Source: UBA6624 sp964517115 [NCBI: uncultured bacterium]
GTDB taxonomy: Bacteria > UBP7 > UBA6624
Length of the DNA stretch: 17,852 nucleotides
Reading direction: 5' to 3'
Assembly: GCA_964517115.1 (NCBI GenBank)
Contig: CAZFBE010000014.1
Location: forward strand, 1-17,852
In this document: one piece after another, positions 1 to 8,081 of the stretch
Layout of the letters: each line of letters begins with the position of its first letter
Position numbering within the stretch: position 1 is the first letter of the stretch
The notes under the pieces: generated by a model
Seen by the model: the letters and a program-made list of their open reading frames with translations, nothing else
The model's database searches: none
Told to the model about the DNA's origin: nothing
Made by a program: the position numbers and the translations under genes

Positions 1-972
1 AACCTACACAGCATACAGATCTCACTTGAGAGATATGCTACTGACAATGACGGAATGTATCCGGCATATATCTATGGCGGATCTTTGCTTTCTTGGAGAT
101 GCTCCTTTGGGCATGGTTGTGCTCACAGAATGAGTCAAGCTCACCATAATGCTCAGCATTATTATGGTGTTCCAGAGACTTTGATAAATGATGGATACTT
201 ATCTATTTACCCAAGGAATCCGTTTATAAGAATTGGAAAATCAATTTGTGATTTAACGGGAAGTGATCCTAGGTTTGGTTGTGTTCCAGATCAAAATGCT
301 GCCAATCCTTTAACCACGGCTTTAGCTGATAGCGGAAATGTTATGGCAAATGTTTTGTCAGATCCGAATTTTAAAGGACCTGGGCTTCCTGAAAATTTAA
401 ATTTTGGTGGAGATCTTGGAACCTGGAGTCCAAATTGGACCCCTGGAGGTTCAATGCCATATTATTTAATAGGTGATGGAGATCCAAAAACAAAGGATTT
501 TATTCCGGGGTCTTTTTTATATAGGAGTTTGGGTTCTAGCGCAGGTGACTTGAGACAATGGGCTGATAGGGTTGGAAATGGTCAGGTCATTTTGCCAAGC
601 ATGTACGAATCTTATGTATTGTCAGCTTATGGTTCAGAAAGGTCTACTGGAAAAGATTATCTTCACTGCCTCGATACAACAATTCGAGCAGGGGGGAATG
701 GTTTTTCTATGTATCCTGGAGAATCAAAACACAGCTGTGTCAAGGGGAGAGGTTACACTCCAGAAATGTTAGCTAGATTTGAACCAAACTATGGTACTGG
801 GGATGTTGATGGTGATGGATATTCAGACACGGTTCCCAATGTGGTTTTTGCAAAAGCAGATGCATCATTGACCTCTGGGGCAAATTATGCACCTACAAAT
901 GCTGATGGACAGACAGACGGTTTGTTGATTTACTTTGCATCCGGCGTTGATCAATCAGTGGGTATTGACTAG
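1..972 (+). CDS. Pseudopilin-like protein, C-terminal part (5' end outside window)
   Basis: The reading frame is open from base 1, so this is a partial gene. The first visible residues (NLHSIQISLERYATDNDGMY) match the stretch that follows the hydrophobic N-terminal helix in type IV pilins and type II secretion pseudopilins. The later 'LINDGYLSIYPRNPF' also fits the pseudopilin pattern in which 'the product is divided into equal/complete steps, ending in a loop PRxPF'. The prepilin peptidase site would lie upstream and is not visible. The remainder is unusually long for a minor pseudopilin. It is rich in Gly, Pro, Asn and aromatic residues and has six cysteines, consistent with an exported protein. 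An acidic DVDGDGYSD loop (802-828) resembles a calcium-binding loop. A pilT gene follows after 45 bases, which supports a role in a pilus-like assembly. The pseudopilin assignment is fairly good; the exact role is unknown. Confidence 0.65.
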   Translation, partial: NLHSIQISLERYATDNDGMYPAYIYGGSLLSWRCSFGHGCAHRMSQAHHNAQHYYGVPETLINDGYLSIYPRNPFIRIGKSICDLTGSDPRFGCVPDQNAANPLTTALADSGNVMANVLSDPNFKGPGLPENLNFGGDLGTWSPNWTPGGSMPYYLIGDGDPKTKDFIPGSFLYRSLGSSAGDLRQWADRVGNGQVILPSMYESYVLSAYGSERSTGKDYLHCLDTTIRAGGNGFSMYPGESKHSCVKGRGYTPEMLARFEPNYGTGDVDGDGYSDTVPNVVFAKADASLTSGANYAPTNADGQTDGLLIYFASGVDQSVGID

Positions 973-996
973 TGATTTTTTTTACTTGTATATAAT
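965..996 (+). promoter_or_regulatory. Possible sigma-70 promoter upstream of pilT
   Basis: TTGACT at 965-970 and an AT-rich TATATAAT run at 989-996 resemble -35 and -10 elements. The spacer is 18 bases if TATATA is used and 20 if TATAAT is used. The predicted transcription start (about 1001-1003) would fall at the ribosome-binding site, giving a very short leader. The call is therefore weak, and the gene may simply be read through from upstream. Confidence 0.25.
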
Positions 997-1017
997 TACT
1001 CCGGAGGTTTTTTTATT

Positions 1018-2127
1018 ATGGTGATTTCAGCGAATGATTTACTTCAGATGACAGTTGATAGGGATGCTTCTGATTTGCATATAGGTACAGAGCGTCCCCC
1101 ATACATGAGGATAGATGGTTCTTTAAGACCAACAGAATTACCCATATTAACAGAAGCTGATGTTCTTAAGTTAGGACGAGAACTTCTTACGGCAAAAAGA
1201 GAACATGTTCTAGAGGAACATGATGAGTATGATTTTTCTTACCAGTTGCCAAATGCCGAAGGGAGATTTCGTGTTAATTTCTTCAGACAGAAAGGAACTC
1301 CCGCTTTTGCAATTCGTTTCATCAAGCCAGAAGTTCCTTCTTTTGATGAATTGAAACTTCCTCATGCTATAGCAAATTTATGGAACCTCAAACGAGGTAT
1401 AGCTATTGTTACAGGAACCACCGGTTCGGGTAAATCAACCACCCTTGCAGCTCTTTTATCAAAAATAAATGAAGAAAGGAGTGACCATATTTTAACTCTG
1501 GAAGACCCTATTGAATATAGCTTGTTTGATAGAAAATCCATTGTTAACCAAAGGGAGATTGGGCTTGACACAGATAACTTTGGTTCTGGTTTGAAAGTTG
1601 CAATGCGTGAAGATCCAGATGTTATCTTGATTGGAGAAATGAGAGATCAAGAAACTATTTCAGCTGCTTTGAAAGCGGGAATCACAGGGCATCTTGTTTT
1701 TTCTACATTGCATACATTGAATGTTGTTCAGACCATCAATAGAATTATTGAGTATTTCCCTGCAGATTTTCAACAGCAAATAAAAATAATGCTAGGAACA
1801 ACTTTACAAGCGATAATTTCTCAAAGGCTTTTGCCAAGAATTGGGGGAGGAAGAGTTCCTTCTTGTGAAATTTTAATTTGCAACGCAAGGGTTTCAGAGA
1901 AAATTTCTGAAGAACCTGAATTGTCAATGTTAAACACAATCATGGAAGAAGACGAGCTAGATGGAATGCAAACATTCGATCAGCATTTATTGGAACTTTA
2001 TACACAGAAAAAGATTGAACATGATATAGCACTTGCTGCAGCAACCAGCCCTCATGATTTCAAGATACTTCTTCAAAAGGCTTCTGGGGTCAGGAAGGCT
2101 AAAAACACCTATACTGGTGGTTTATAG
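1018..2127 (+). CDS. pilT: Type IV pilus retraction ATPase, PilT family
   Basis: Hexameric cytoplasmic ATPase of the PilT/GspE secretion superfamily that powers pilus disassembly. The 369 residues are slightly longer than typical PilT. The N-terminal PAS-like domain begins DLLQMTVDRDASDLHI. The Walker A motif GTTGSGKST is at residues 133-141, the Asp box LEDPIEY at 161-167, the Walker B region DVILIGEMRD at 201-210 and the His box STLHTL around H232, all intact. The C-terminal GMQTFDQHLLEL motif is also PilT-like. The segment that normally carries the AIRNLIRE retraction motif is strongly altered here (ARVSEKISEE, about residues 290-299). The start is supported by GGAGG at 1003-1007, ten bases upstream. 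The preceding pseudopilin-like gene suggests a pilus or pseudopilus system. Confidence 0.93.
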   Translation: MVISANDLLQMTVDRDASDLHIGTERPPYMRIDGSLRPTELPILTEADVLKLGRELLTAKREHVLEEHDEYDFSYQLPNAEGRFRVNFFRQKGTPAFAIRFIKPEVPSFDELKLPHAIANLWNLKRGIAIVTGTTGSGKSTTLAALLSKINEERSDHILTLEDPIEYSLFDRKSIVNQREIGLDTDNFGSGLKVAMREDPDVILIGEMRDQETISAALKAGITGHLVFSTLHTLNVVQTINRIIEYFPADFQQQIKIMLGTTLQAIISQRLLPRIGGGRVPSCEILICNARVSEKISEEPELSMLNTIMEEDELDGMQTFDQHLLELYTQKKIEHDIALAAATSPHDFKILLQKASGVRKAKNTYTGGL

Positions 2128-2135
2128 TCGTTAAT

Positions 2136-2717
2136 GTGGGCATACCTAACGATGATTTTCAAGATCCTATAGAAAGGATCCAAGATAAACTTAACCAAAC
2201 CCCTCAAAAAATTACAGAGCTCCAAGAAGAAATTTTTAGATTAAAGACAGAAAATTCAAAGTATAAAGAAATGTCAAAGGCTCTCGGTTTTATAAGCTTG
2301 TGGTGCTCGAATTTACTAAATGAAGATTTAGAAAAAGAAGATACTCTTTCAGAGTTAGCTTCTCTCTTGAGGTTAAAACATTTGGTTTTATGGGAAGAGC
2401 GTGGAGAAATGATGTTCCCTATTTTTCAATGTGGGTCTGGAAAAAAAGTCGATTTAAAGCCATTGAGAATTGGGAAAGAGATTGCAGGATCTACAAATGT
2501 AATTGGAAAAATTAGGATTTTTGATATTGAAAATTGCTCTATAAATGTAAAAGAGGGTCTTTGGACTGAGGGGAAGTCTTTAATATCCATACCAATAAAA
2601 AAAGCGGAAAAATCTTATGTTCTTGAAGCATGTGATTTTTTTGATGGAATGCCTTTGAAGAAAAACACTTTTGAACTCTTAGAGATTCTTGCTCCATGGA
2701 CAGTTTTGGGTAAGTGA
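2136..2717 (+). CDS. Coiled-coil / GAF-like domain protein
   Basis: The protein has 193 residues and no signal peptide. Residues 1-50 form a charged helical stretch with coiled-coil character (ITELQEEIFRLKTENSKYKE). The rest resembles a small GAF-type sensor: the end reads SLISIPIKKAEKSYVLEA and then a helix FELLEILAPW, the usual pattern of the last strands and final helix of GAF domains. There are no obvious ligand or catalytic residues and no output domain, so it may act as a partner or regulatory subunit. The GTG start lies 8 bases after pilT and lacks a clear ribosome-binding site, suggesting coupling. The stop overlaps the next gene's GTG (GTGA at 2714-2717). The function is not recognised beyond the fold guess. 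Confidence 0.55.
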   Translation: MGIPNDDFQDPIERIQDKLNQTPQKITELQEEIFRLKTENSKYKEMSKALGFISLWCSNLLNEDLEKEDTLSELASLLRLKHLVLWEERGEMMFPIFQCGSGKKVDLKPLRIGKEIAGSTNVIGKIRIFDIENCSINVKEGLWTEGKSLISIPIKKAEKSYVLEACDFFDGMPLKKNTFELLEILAPWTVLGK

Positions 2718-3820
2718 TTCTCAAGCTAGAAATCCAAGAAAGGCGACATGATATTGACTCACTCAGAGTTATTGCTATTGGTTTGTTGGTTTTTTATCAC
2801 ATCACTATTGTCTTTCAGCCTTGGGGATCTTTGATTCCGGGATTTTTTCAAAACGAAAATTCAATTGAGTGGTTGTGGGTTTTTTCAGGTTTGCTTAATG
2901 TTTGGAGAATTCCCATCCTTTTTATGATTTCAGGGATGGGGGTTGCATTTTCAATGAGAAAAAGAAATTTAATTGAGTTTTTTTCAGAAAGATCTCTACG
3001 GATACTTTTACCATTGATTTTTGGAAGTGCTGTTCTTGTGCCTTTTCAAATGGAGATTTGGGCTATGAGGTTTGGAAACCACAAGTTTCTTTCTTCCTAT
3101 TCTCCAAATCCGGCTCATTTGTGGTTTCTTGGGAATATATTTATTTATATAATTTTTTGTGCCCCTTTGTTTTTTTATTTAAAAAAGAATCCTGAATCAC
3201 CCCCTGGGAAGTTTTTAAAATTTATTTCTTCTAGTATTTTTGGACTAGTTATCTTGATCGGATTTTTTATCCTAGAGGCAGAAATACTCGTAGGTTCTTG
3301 GAGGTTTGGCAACGCTTCTTTTGAAGGTTATGCTTTTAGTCTTCACGGTTTTTTTATGGGTTTGCTTTGTTTCTTAGCCGGATTTTCTTTTGTGTTTTCT
3401 GGAAAAGAGTTTTGGAAAATTTTAAAATCACTCAAAGGGGTTATGTTGATTATTGCTTTCCTTTTGTATTTTTCAAGACTGGGGAACGAACTCACAAACC
3501 CCCCTTGGCTAATGGCTATTGAGTCATGCATGTGGATGTTCTCTGTTTTTGGATATTCTTATTCTTACTTGAATAAAAAAAATAAGATTTTTTTGTATTT
3601 GGCGCCTGCTGCTTACCCTGTTTATATTACTCATATGTTATTTATGAACATTGCGTGCCTCTTGTTAATTCCGTTAGATATCAACCCCTTTTACAAATTT
3701 TCCTTGATTGTTTTTATAACTTTTGCAGGGTGTTTGCTTTCTTATGAATGTATTCGAAGAATTAGCTTCTTAAGACCTTTGTTTGGGTTGAAAATTCAGA
3801 GAAAAACAAACAGAAATTGA
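2714..3820 (+). CDS. Acyltransferase family 3 membrane protein (OafA/OpgC-like)
   Basis: Integral membrane O-acyltransferase of 368 residues with about ten hydrophobic segments. The N-terminus RRHDIDSLRVIAIGLLVFYH is the classical signature of the family, and H29 in the first membrane helix is the conserved histidine. ISGMG (72-76), RSLRILLP (93-100) and HLWFLG (135-140) are further family landmarks. Members transfer acetyl, succinyl or similar groups to envelope glycans; OpgC, which succinylates periplasmic glucans, is one of the closer-looking types. The substrate cannot be told from sequence. The GTG start overlaps the previous stop codon by four bases, so the gene is probably translationally coupled. 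The position between pilT and a large lipoprotein gene suggests an envelope function. Confidence 0.88.
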   Translation: MILKLEIQERRHDIDSLRVIAIGLLVFYHITIVFQPWGSLIPGFFQNENSIEWLWVFSGLLNVWRIPILFMISGMGVAFSMRKRNLIEFFSERSLRILLPLIFGSAVLVPFQMEIWAMRFGNHKFLSSYSPNPAHLWFLGNIFIYIIFCAPLFFYLKKNPESPPGKFLKFISSSIFGLVILIGFFILEAEILVGSWRFGNASFEGYAFSLHGFFMGLLCFLAGFSFVFSGKEFWKILKSLKGVMLIIAFLLYFSRLGNELTNPPWLMAIESCMWMFSVFGYSYSYLNKKNKIFLYLAPAAYPVYITHMLFMNIACLLLIPLDINPFYKFSLIVFITFAGCLLSYECIRRISFLRPLFGLKIQRKTNRN

Positions 3821-3830
3821 CATTTCCTCA

Positions 3831-3836
3831 TATAAT
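3831..3836 (+). promoter_or_regulatory. Consensus -10-like box before the beta-propeller lipoprotein gene
   Basis: A perfect TATAAT lies in the 31-base gap between the acyltransferase and lipoprotein genes. A TTGACA at 3817-3822 is only 8 bases upstream, too close to serve as its -35, and no -35 is evident at the normal distance. A start from this box would fall near 3843, beside the AAGG ribosome-binding site, leaving almost no leader. Confidence 0.2.
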
Positions 3837-3851
3837 GGTAAGGTTTTAAAA

Positions 3852-6800
3852 ATGAAGTTAAGTAAGTTAATCTATATTGCGTTTTTAGTTTTTTGTTTCT
3901 CTAGCTGTGATGGAGGTGATACTTCAGGCACAACGGGAGGCTCTTCTGGCGGAGGAAATTCTGGAATTGGCGGTGGTACCGGTGGTGGCGGAGTTTCAAG
4001 TTCAGACTTAGTGGTTATCTCTTCTACAGGAGATCCAAACCCAGGTGCAATAATTTTCCTGAAGGCTGTTTCAAATGCAATAGACAACATTGATTACGAA
4101 TGGACAAGCAGTTGTATTGATGTTGAGTTTTATCCAAATGACAGTGGTTTGATGTTGAATGAGGAGAATTCAACATCAAATATAGTTTGGATGAAGGTTC
4201 CAAATAGTACAAATCACAACTGTATCGTTAGGGCAGATGGAACAAGCCCATCTATGAGTTATTCAGGTTTTGATACAGTAAATACAAGACCTAATTACAC
4301 TTCCGATTGGCTTTCCTACCAAGGTTCTTCTGAAAACTCAGGAAGAGCTTCAAGTGGAGACCTTGGACCTCCTCCATCAGACTTGAATCAAGTTTGGAAA
4401 CTTGAAGGAGATAACCCAGGACCTGTTTCTCCTGCATTGTCTTCTGAAGGGGCTGGAGGAAGGGTTGTTATTTCTGAAGCTGAAGGTTTGACTCGTGCAT
4501 TTGATGCAAATAGCGGGAATCAACTTTGGGCAGAACAATTATCTGAAAACATGATAGGGAACCCAATTGTTGGAGATGGAACGATTATGGTTGCTTCTCA
4601 AACAGGAACCATAAAAGCTTTAGATTTGGCAACCGGAAGTTATCTTTGGGGAACGAATATTGGAAGTTCTATCTCTGGAACACCAGCTTATGCTTATGGA
4701 ATACTTATTGTAGGGACTCTTTCTGGAAAACTTGTTGGGCTAACTTCAAACTCGTGTTTGAGCTGTGGTACAAACAGGATTCTTTGGGAAACTGAACTTC
4801 AGGGAAAGATCGTTGGAGGGGTATCGGTATTTGATGGAATAGTTGGAGGGAGCCCATCTCTTTCCAACCTAAACGATTCAACGGCTTTTGTTGGAACGGA
4901 TGCGGGTTACCTATACGCAATTAGAGTTTCAGATGGGTCTATCTTGCATACATGGAGCACTTCAGACCCAATAACCACAACTCCTGCTGTTTTCTTGCTA
5001 GGAGCAGACCCCACTGTAGCAGTTGCAACAGAGGGTGGCGATGTCTGGATGTGGGATGCAGTTGAGCCTTTTGAGGATTCAACTTCATTGAATCCATTTT
5101 TTTCAACAAACTCTCCTGTTGTAACGTCCCCTGTTTATTTTGAAGGTGATCTTTATTTCTTTTTACGAGATAGCAGAATTATTGCAGTTGATCCTGGATC
5201 TGAATCTCTCATAGAGAGCACTTTCCTGCCAGCGGCAAGTCCTGATGCTCAGAATTTAACTTGTTTAAATACTCCTGCTGTTGCTGCGAGTTCAACAATA
5301 TACCCATATCTTTATATGACTTGTTTTGAAATCATTGTTGAACCGGATCCTTTTACTTTTGGGATACCACGAGGTCTTTTATTGATGCTTTCTAGAAATG
5401 AATCAACTGGACAAATCGAAGAACTAGAAAGATACCCTATTGGTACAGATCAATTTAATGCCGGTCAGAGCAGTACTTCAGATCCGATAATATCTTCTCC
5501 TTCGGTAATGGGAGGAAAGGTCTTTTTCACTGCCCAAGATGGTTCAATATATGCACTCGGGCAAGAGCCTTCTTTTGACTTTGGTGATTCTCCTTTGGTC
5601 TGGGCAAGCAAAAGGGGCAATCCTCAATCAACTGGGTTTTATGGATCTGGACCTGGCATGGGTTCTGTTCAGGAAAAATGGAGTTATCAAATGCCTGCAG
5701 GTGTTTCTGCATCTCCTTCTATTTCAAATGGAACATTATGGCTCGGTGACTTAGATGGAAACCTTATTGGATTAAGGGCAGCGGATGGAATGTACAGATT
5801 CTCTTATAGTGTTGGTGGGAATGAAATACTAACAACCCCAATACTTATGGACAATGGACTTATATGGGCAACAAGCCTAACTGGAATGGGTTATCTCTTG
5901 AAGGAAAATGGGGACCAGCTAGAGGAAATCGGTCGATTAAGCGTTATGCTTAAGGACAGATGGGAAAATAGGTTTTCAAATGATAGCGTGGCTCTTTCAA
6001 GGGTTCTTAGCTCAAACACTTCTGCTTATGACAGTGTTAACAGGGTTATCTATATACCAATGATTAACAATTGTGAATTTGAAGGAAATGCTTTTAGGCT
6101 TTGTGACGGTGTTCATTGGAGTAATGATCTAGAAATGGAAACTACTGATGATTTGATGATTGGACAATTAGATTTAGGTAATTTGAACAATATTTCACTT
6201 AGTAAAATTGAAGTTGGATTAAGTATAGAGCAGGGTACATTTTTTACAACAAGTTTGGGAATTCATTCCCATGCGGGTAAAACTTACTTAGTCGGTGGTT
6301 ATTATTCAGGTGGAACTGGAAGGGTAACTGCTTGGGATGTTTCAGACCCTTCAGCCCCAGTTCCATTATGGGGAGGGCCTGTGCTCTTAGGAAATGATGA
6401 AACTCCTAGTGGGGTTCCAACATTTATTGAAAATAGAGTTGTTATTGGAACTGAAAATGGGTCTTTGTGGGTTTTAAACCTTGAATCAGAAGCTGGTTTT
6501 GATAAGAGTATCCAGTTAGGTTTTGGAGGAATTACTAATTCAGTTAGTATTTCTTTTAATGAAAATAACAATGAAGGTTTTATTTTTGCGCCTATAGAAA
6601 ATGGAAGATTGGTTGCACAACCTTTCATAATGAACAATAACATTTGGGAGTTTTCTGGAACAAGCTTAGACCCATGGAATAATTCATCTAATGATTTTGT
6701 CAGGTCTTCTTTAGCTTTGGACGAAGAACACGGTGTTATTTATATTGGTGGAGATGATGGAAATTTGTTTAGGTATGAAAAAGATAGTGGCTTTAGGTTA

Positions 6801-6908
6801 GCGGGGACTATTCAAACCGGACATCCTATTTTTGCTTCACCTATAATTGTGGGCGGTTACATCTTCCTTGTTGATTCTTCAGGCCTTTTATCAGTTTATT
6901 CACCATAG
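3852..6908 (+). CDS. Large lipoprotein with two tandem PQQ-type beta-propellers
   Basis: The protein has 1018 residues. A lysine-containing N-terminus, a hydrophobic core and FSSC form a lipoprotein signal with C19 as the lipidated residue. D20 at position +2 would favour inner-membrane retention if Lol rules as in Escherichia coli apply. A glycine/serine-rich linker (about 21-50) is followed by a PKD/Ig-like domain (about 52-145). The rest is made of PQQ-type repeats with patterns such as IKALDLATGSYLW, TRAFDANSGNQLW and LIGLRAADGMYRF. Two leader motifs, W153..G..NSG and W584..GNPQSTG, begin halves of about 431 and 435 residues, suggesting two propellers. Such repeats are often structural (BamB-like) and need not bind PQQ; I see no dehydrogenase active site. 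AAGG lies 8 bases before the ATG. Probably an envelope scaffold or binding protein. Confidence 0.82.
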   Translation: MKLSKLIYIAFLVFCFSSCDGGDTSGTTGGSSGGGNSGIGGGTGGGGVSSSDLVVISSTGDPNPGAIIFLKAVSNAIDNIDYEWTSSCIDVEFYPNDSGLMLNEENSTSNIVWMKVPNSTNHNCIVRADGTSPSMSYSGFDTVNTRPNYTSDWLSYQGSSENSGRASSGDLGPPPSDLNQVWKLEGDNPGPVSPALSSEGAGGRVVISEAEGLTRAFDANSGNQLWAEQLSENMIGNPIVGDGTIMVASQTGTIKALDLATGSYLWGTNIGSSISGTPAYAYGILIVGTLSGKLVGLTSNSCLSCGTNRILWETELQGKIVGGVSVFDGIVGGSPSLSNLNDSTAFVGTDAGYLYAIRVSDGSILHTWSTSDPITTTPAVFLLGADPTVAVATEGGDVWMWDAVEPFEDSTSLNPFFSTNSPVVTSPVYFEGDLYFFLRDSRIIAVDPGSESLIESTFLPAASPDAQNLTCLNTPAVAASSTIYPYLYMTCFEIIVEPDPFTFGIPRGLLLMLSRNESTGQIEELERYPIGTDQFNAGQSSTSDPIISSPSVMGGKVFFTAQDGSIYALGQEPSFDFGDSPLVWASKRGNPQSTGFYGSGPGMGSVQEKWSYQMPAGVSASPSISNGTLWLGDLDGNLIGLRAADGMYRFSYSVGGNEILTTPILMDNGLIWATSLTGMGYLLKENGDQLEEIGRLSVMLKDRWENRFSNDSVALSRVLSSNTSAYDSVNRVIYIPMINNCEFEGNAFRLCDGVHWSNDLEMETTDDLMIGQLDLGNLNNISLSKIEVGLSIEQGTFFTTSLGIHSHAGKTYLVGGYYSGGTGRVTAWDVSDPSAPVPLWGGPVLLGNDETPSGVPTFIENRVVIGTENGSLWVLNLESEAGFDKSIQLGFGGITNSVSISFNENNNEGFIFAPIENGRLVAQPFIMNNNIWEFSGTSLDPWNNSSNDFVRSSLALDEEHGVIYIGGDDGNLFRYEKDSGFRLAGTIQTGHPIFASPIIVGGYIFLVDSSGLLSVYSP

Positions 6909-6924
6909 AAAAAATTTCAATTTT

Positions 6925-6996
6925 GCCAGCGTAGCTCAGTGGTAGAGCTGCGGTTTTGTAAACCGTAGGTCGGGGGTTCGAATCCCTCCGCTGGCT
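6925..6996 (+). tRNA. tRNA-Thr (anticodon UGU)
   Basis: A complete cloverleaf can be folded by eye. The acceptor stem pairs 6925-6931 with 6989-6995, and the D stem pairs GCTC with GAGC (6934-6937/6945-6948). The anticodon stem pairs 6950-6954 with 6962-6966 around the loop TTTGTAA, with anticodon TGT at 6957-6959. The T stem is 6972-6976/6984-6988 with loop TTCGAAT. G1-C72 and C2-G71 agree with known threonine identity elements. The 3' CCA is not encoded (AAC follows), so it must be added after transcription. The gene lies 16 bases after the lipoprotein stop and 36 bases before tdh. Confidence 0.95.
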
Positions 6997-7032
6997 AACT
7001 CTAAATCTCTTTTGTAAAATAGAATTAATTTA

Positions 7033-8079
7033 ATGAAAAGTTTAGTTAAAACATCTAGGAGTTTAGGTTTTCAACTCATGGATAAAGACATTCCTAAACC
7101 AAAAAGCAATGAGGTTCTTTTAAAAGTTAAGGTGGCAACAATTTGCGGATCCGATCTTCATCTTTGGGAATGGAATAATTGGGCAAATGATTTTGTTCCG
7201 AGGATTCCATTAGGTGTTGGACATGAAACCTGTGGCGAAATCATGGATTTTGGTACTGGCGTTGATTTGAGTAAGTTTAATTTAAAAATTGGAGATTTAG
7301 TTTCCGTTGAAACGCATTTATTTTGTGGTAATTGCAAGTCTTGTAAAAATAACAAAAAACATCTTTGTTCTTTAGGGGAGATTTTAGGCTTCCATAAAGA
7401 TGGATCATTTTCAGAATGGGTAACGGTTCCTGTAGAAAATTGTTGGAAAGCAAGAGAGGGAACGGATCCGGTCACAATTAGCCTAAAAGAGCCTTTAGGC
7501 AATGCTGTTCAAACCGTGATGGCGCAACCAATACAAGGAAAAAATGTTTTAATTACTGGAGCAGGGCCTTTGGGTTTGATGACGGTGGCGGCAGCTAGAG
7601 CATTTGGTGCAAAAGATATATTTGTTAGTGAGATAAAAAAAGAAAGAAGAGAAAAGGCAGTTCATCTTGGTGCAAATTATGCAATCAATCCTCGAAAAGA
7701 AAATCTACATTCAGTTATAGAGGAAAGAACGAAAGGCGAAATGTTTGATGTTCTTCTTGAAATTTCAGGATCAAATGAGGCTTTAAATCAAGGTTTGGGG
7801 TCTATCTCACATGGTGGAGATGTCGCGCTCTTAGGGTTGTTTCCAGGTGATGTAAAAGTAACTTTAAACGAAAATATCGTATTTAAAGGATTGAGCTTAA
7901 GGGGCATAACAGGTAGGTTGATTTGGGAAACTTGGAGACAGGTTGATGATTTGATTTACACCAAAGGTTTTAATCCAAAAGATTTATTAACCCATAGTTT
8001 CAAAATTGAAGAATATAAAGAGGCATTTGAACTTATGAAAAAAGGAGTTTCTGGAAAGATTGCACTCTTTCCAAATTAA
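7033..8079 (+). CDS. tdh: L-threonine 3-dehydrogenase
   Basis: Zinc-dependent medium-chain dehydrogenase that oxidises L-threonine with NAD+ to 2-amino-3-ketobutyrate in the cytoplasm. The 348 residues are close to the family norm. Catalytic zinc residues are C38 in TICGSDLH plus H64 and E65 in GHE. The four structural-zinc cysteines C98, C101, C104 and C112 are present. The Rossmann motif GAGPLG is at 176-181, and E200 at the end of the second strand favours NAD over NADP. SLKEPLGNAVQT and FKGLSLRGITGR are typical of Tdh rather than other dehydrogenases of this family. No good ribosome-binding site is seen, but the MKSLVK start matches known N-termini. kbl follows after 2 bases, completing the threonine-to-glycine pathway. 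Confidence 0.95.
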   Translation: MKSLVKTSRSLGFQLMDKDIPKPKSNEVLLKVKVATICGSDLHLWEWNNWANDFVPRIPLGVGHETCGEIMDFGTGVDLSKFNLKIGDLVSVETHLFCGNCKSCKNNKKHLCSLGEILGFHKDGSFSEWVTVPVENCWKAREGTDPVTISLKEPLGNAVQTVMAQPIQGKNVLITGAGPLGLMTVAAARAFGAKDIFVSEIKKERREKAVHLGANYAINPRKENLHSVIEERTKGEMFDVLLEISGSNEALNQGLGSISHGGDVALLGLFPGDVKVTLNENIVFKGLSLRGITGRLIWETWRQVDDLIYTKGFNPKDLLTHSFKIEEYKEAFELMKKGVSGKIALFPN

Positions 8080-8081
8080 AC

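Noticed and set aside
3817-3836. TTGACA followed by TATAAT, resembling a full consensus promoter
   Set aside because: The spacer is only 8 bases, far below the 16-18 needed, so the two boxes cannot form one promoter.
6302-6643. Open frame of 113 codons on the minus strand inside the propeller lipoprotein gene
   Set aside because: It is explained by the repeat-rich coding sequence on the other strand and has no ribosome-binding site or neighbour support.
6925-6996. tRNA gene as an integration site for a mobile element
   Set aside because: No integrase, repeat of the tRNA 3' end or foreign-looking gene block is found next to it.
7158-7502. Open frame of 114 codons on the minus strand inside tdh
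   Set aside because: It is the reverse complement of conserved Tdh sequence, including the zinc-binding region, so it is a shadow.
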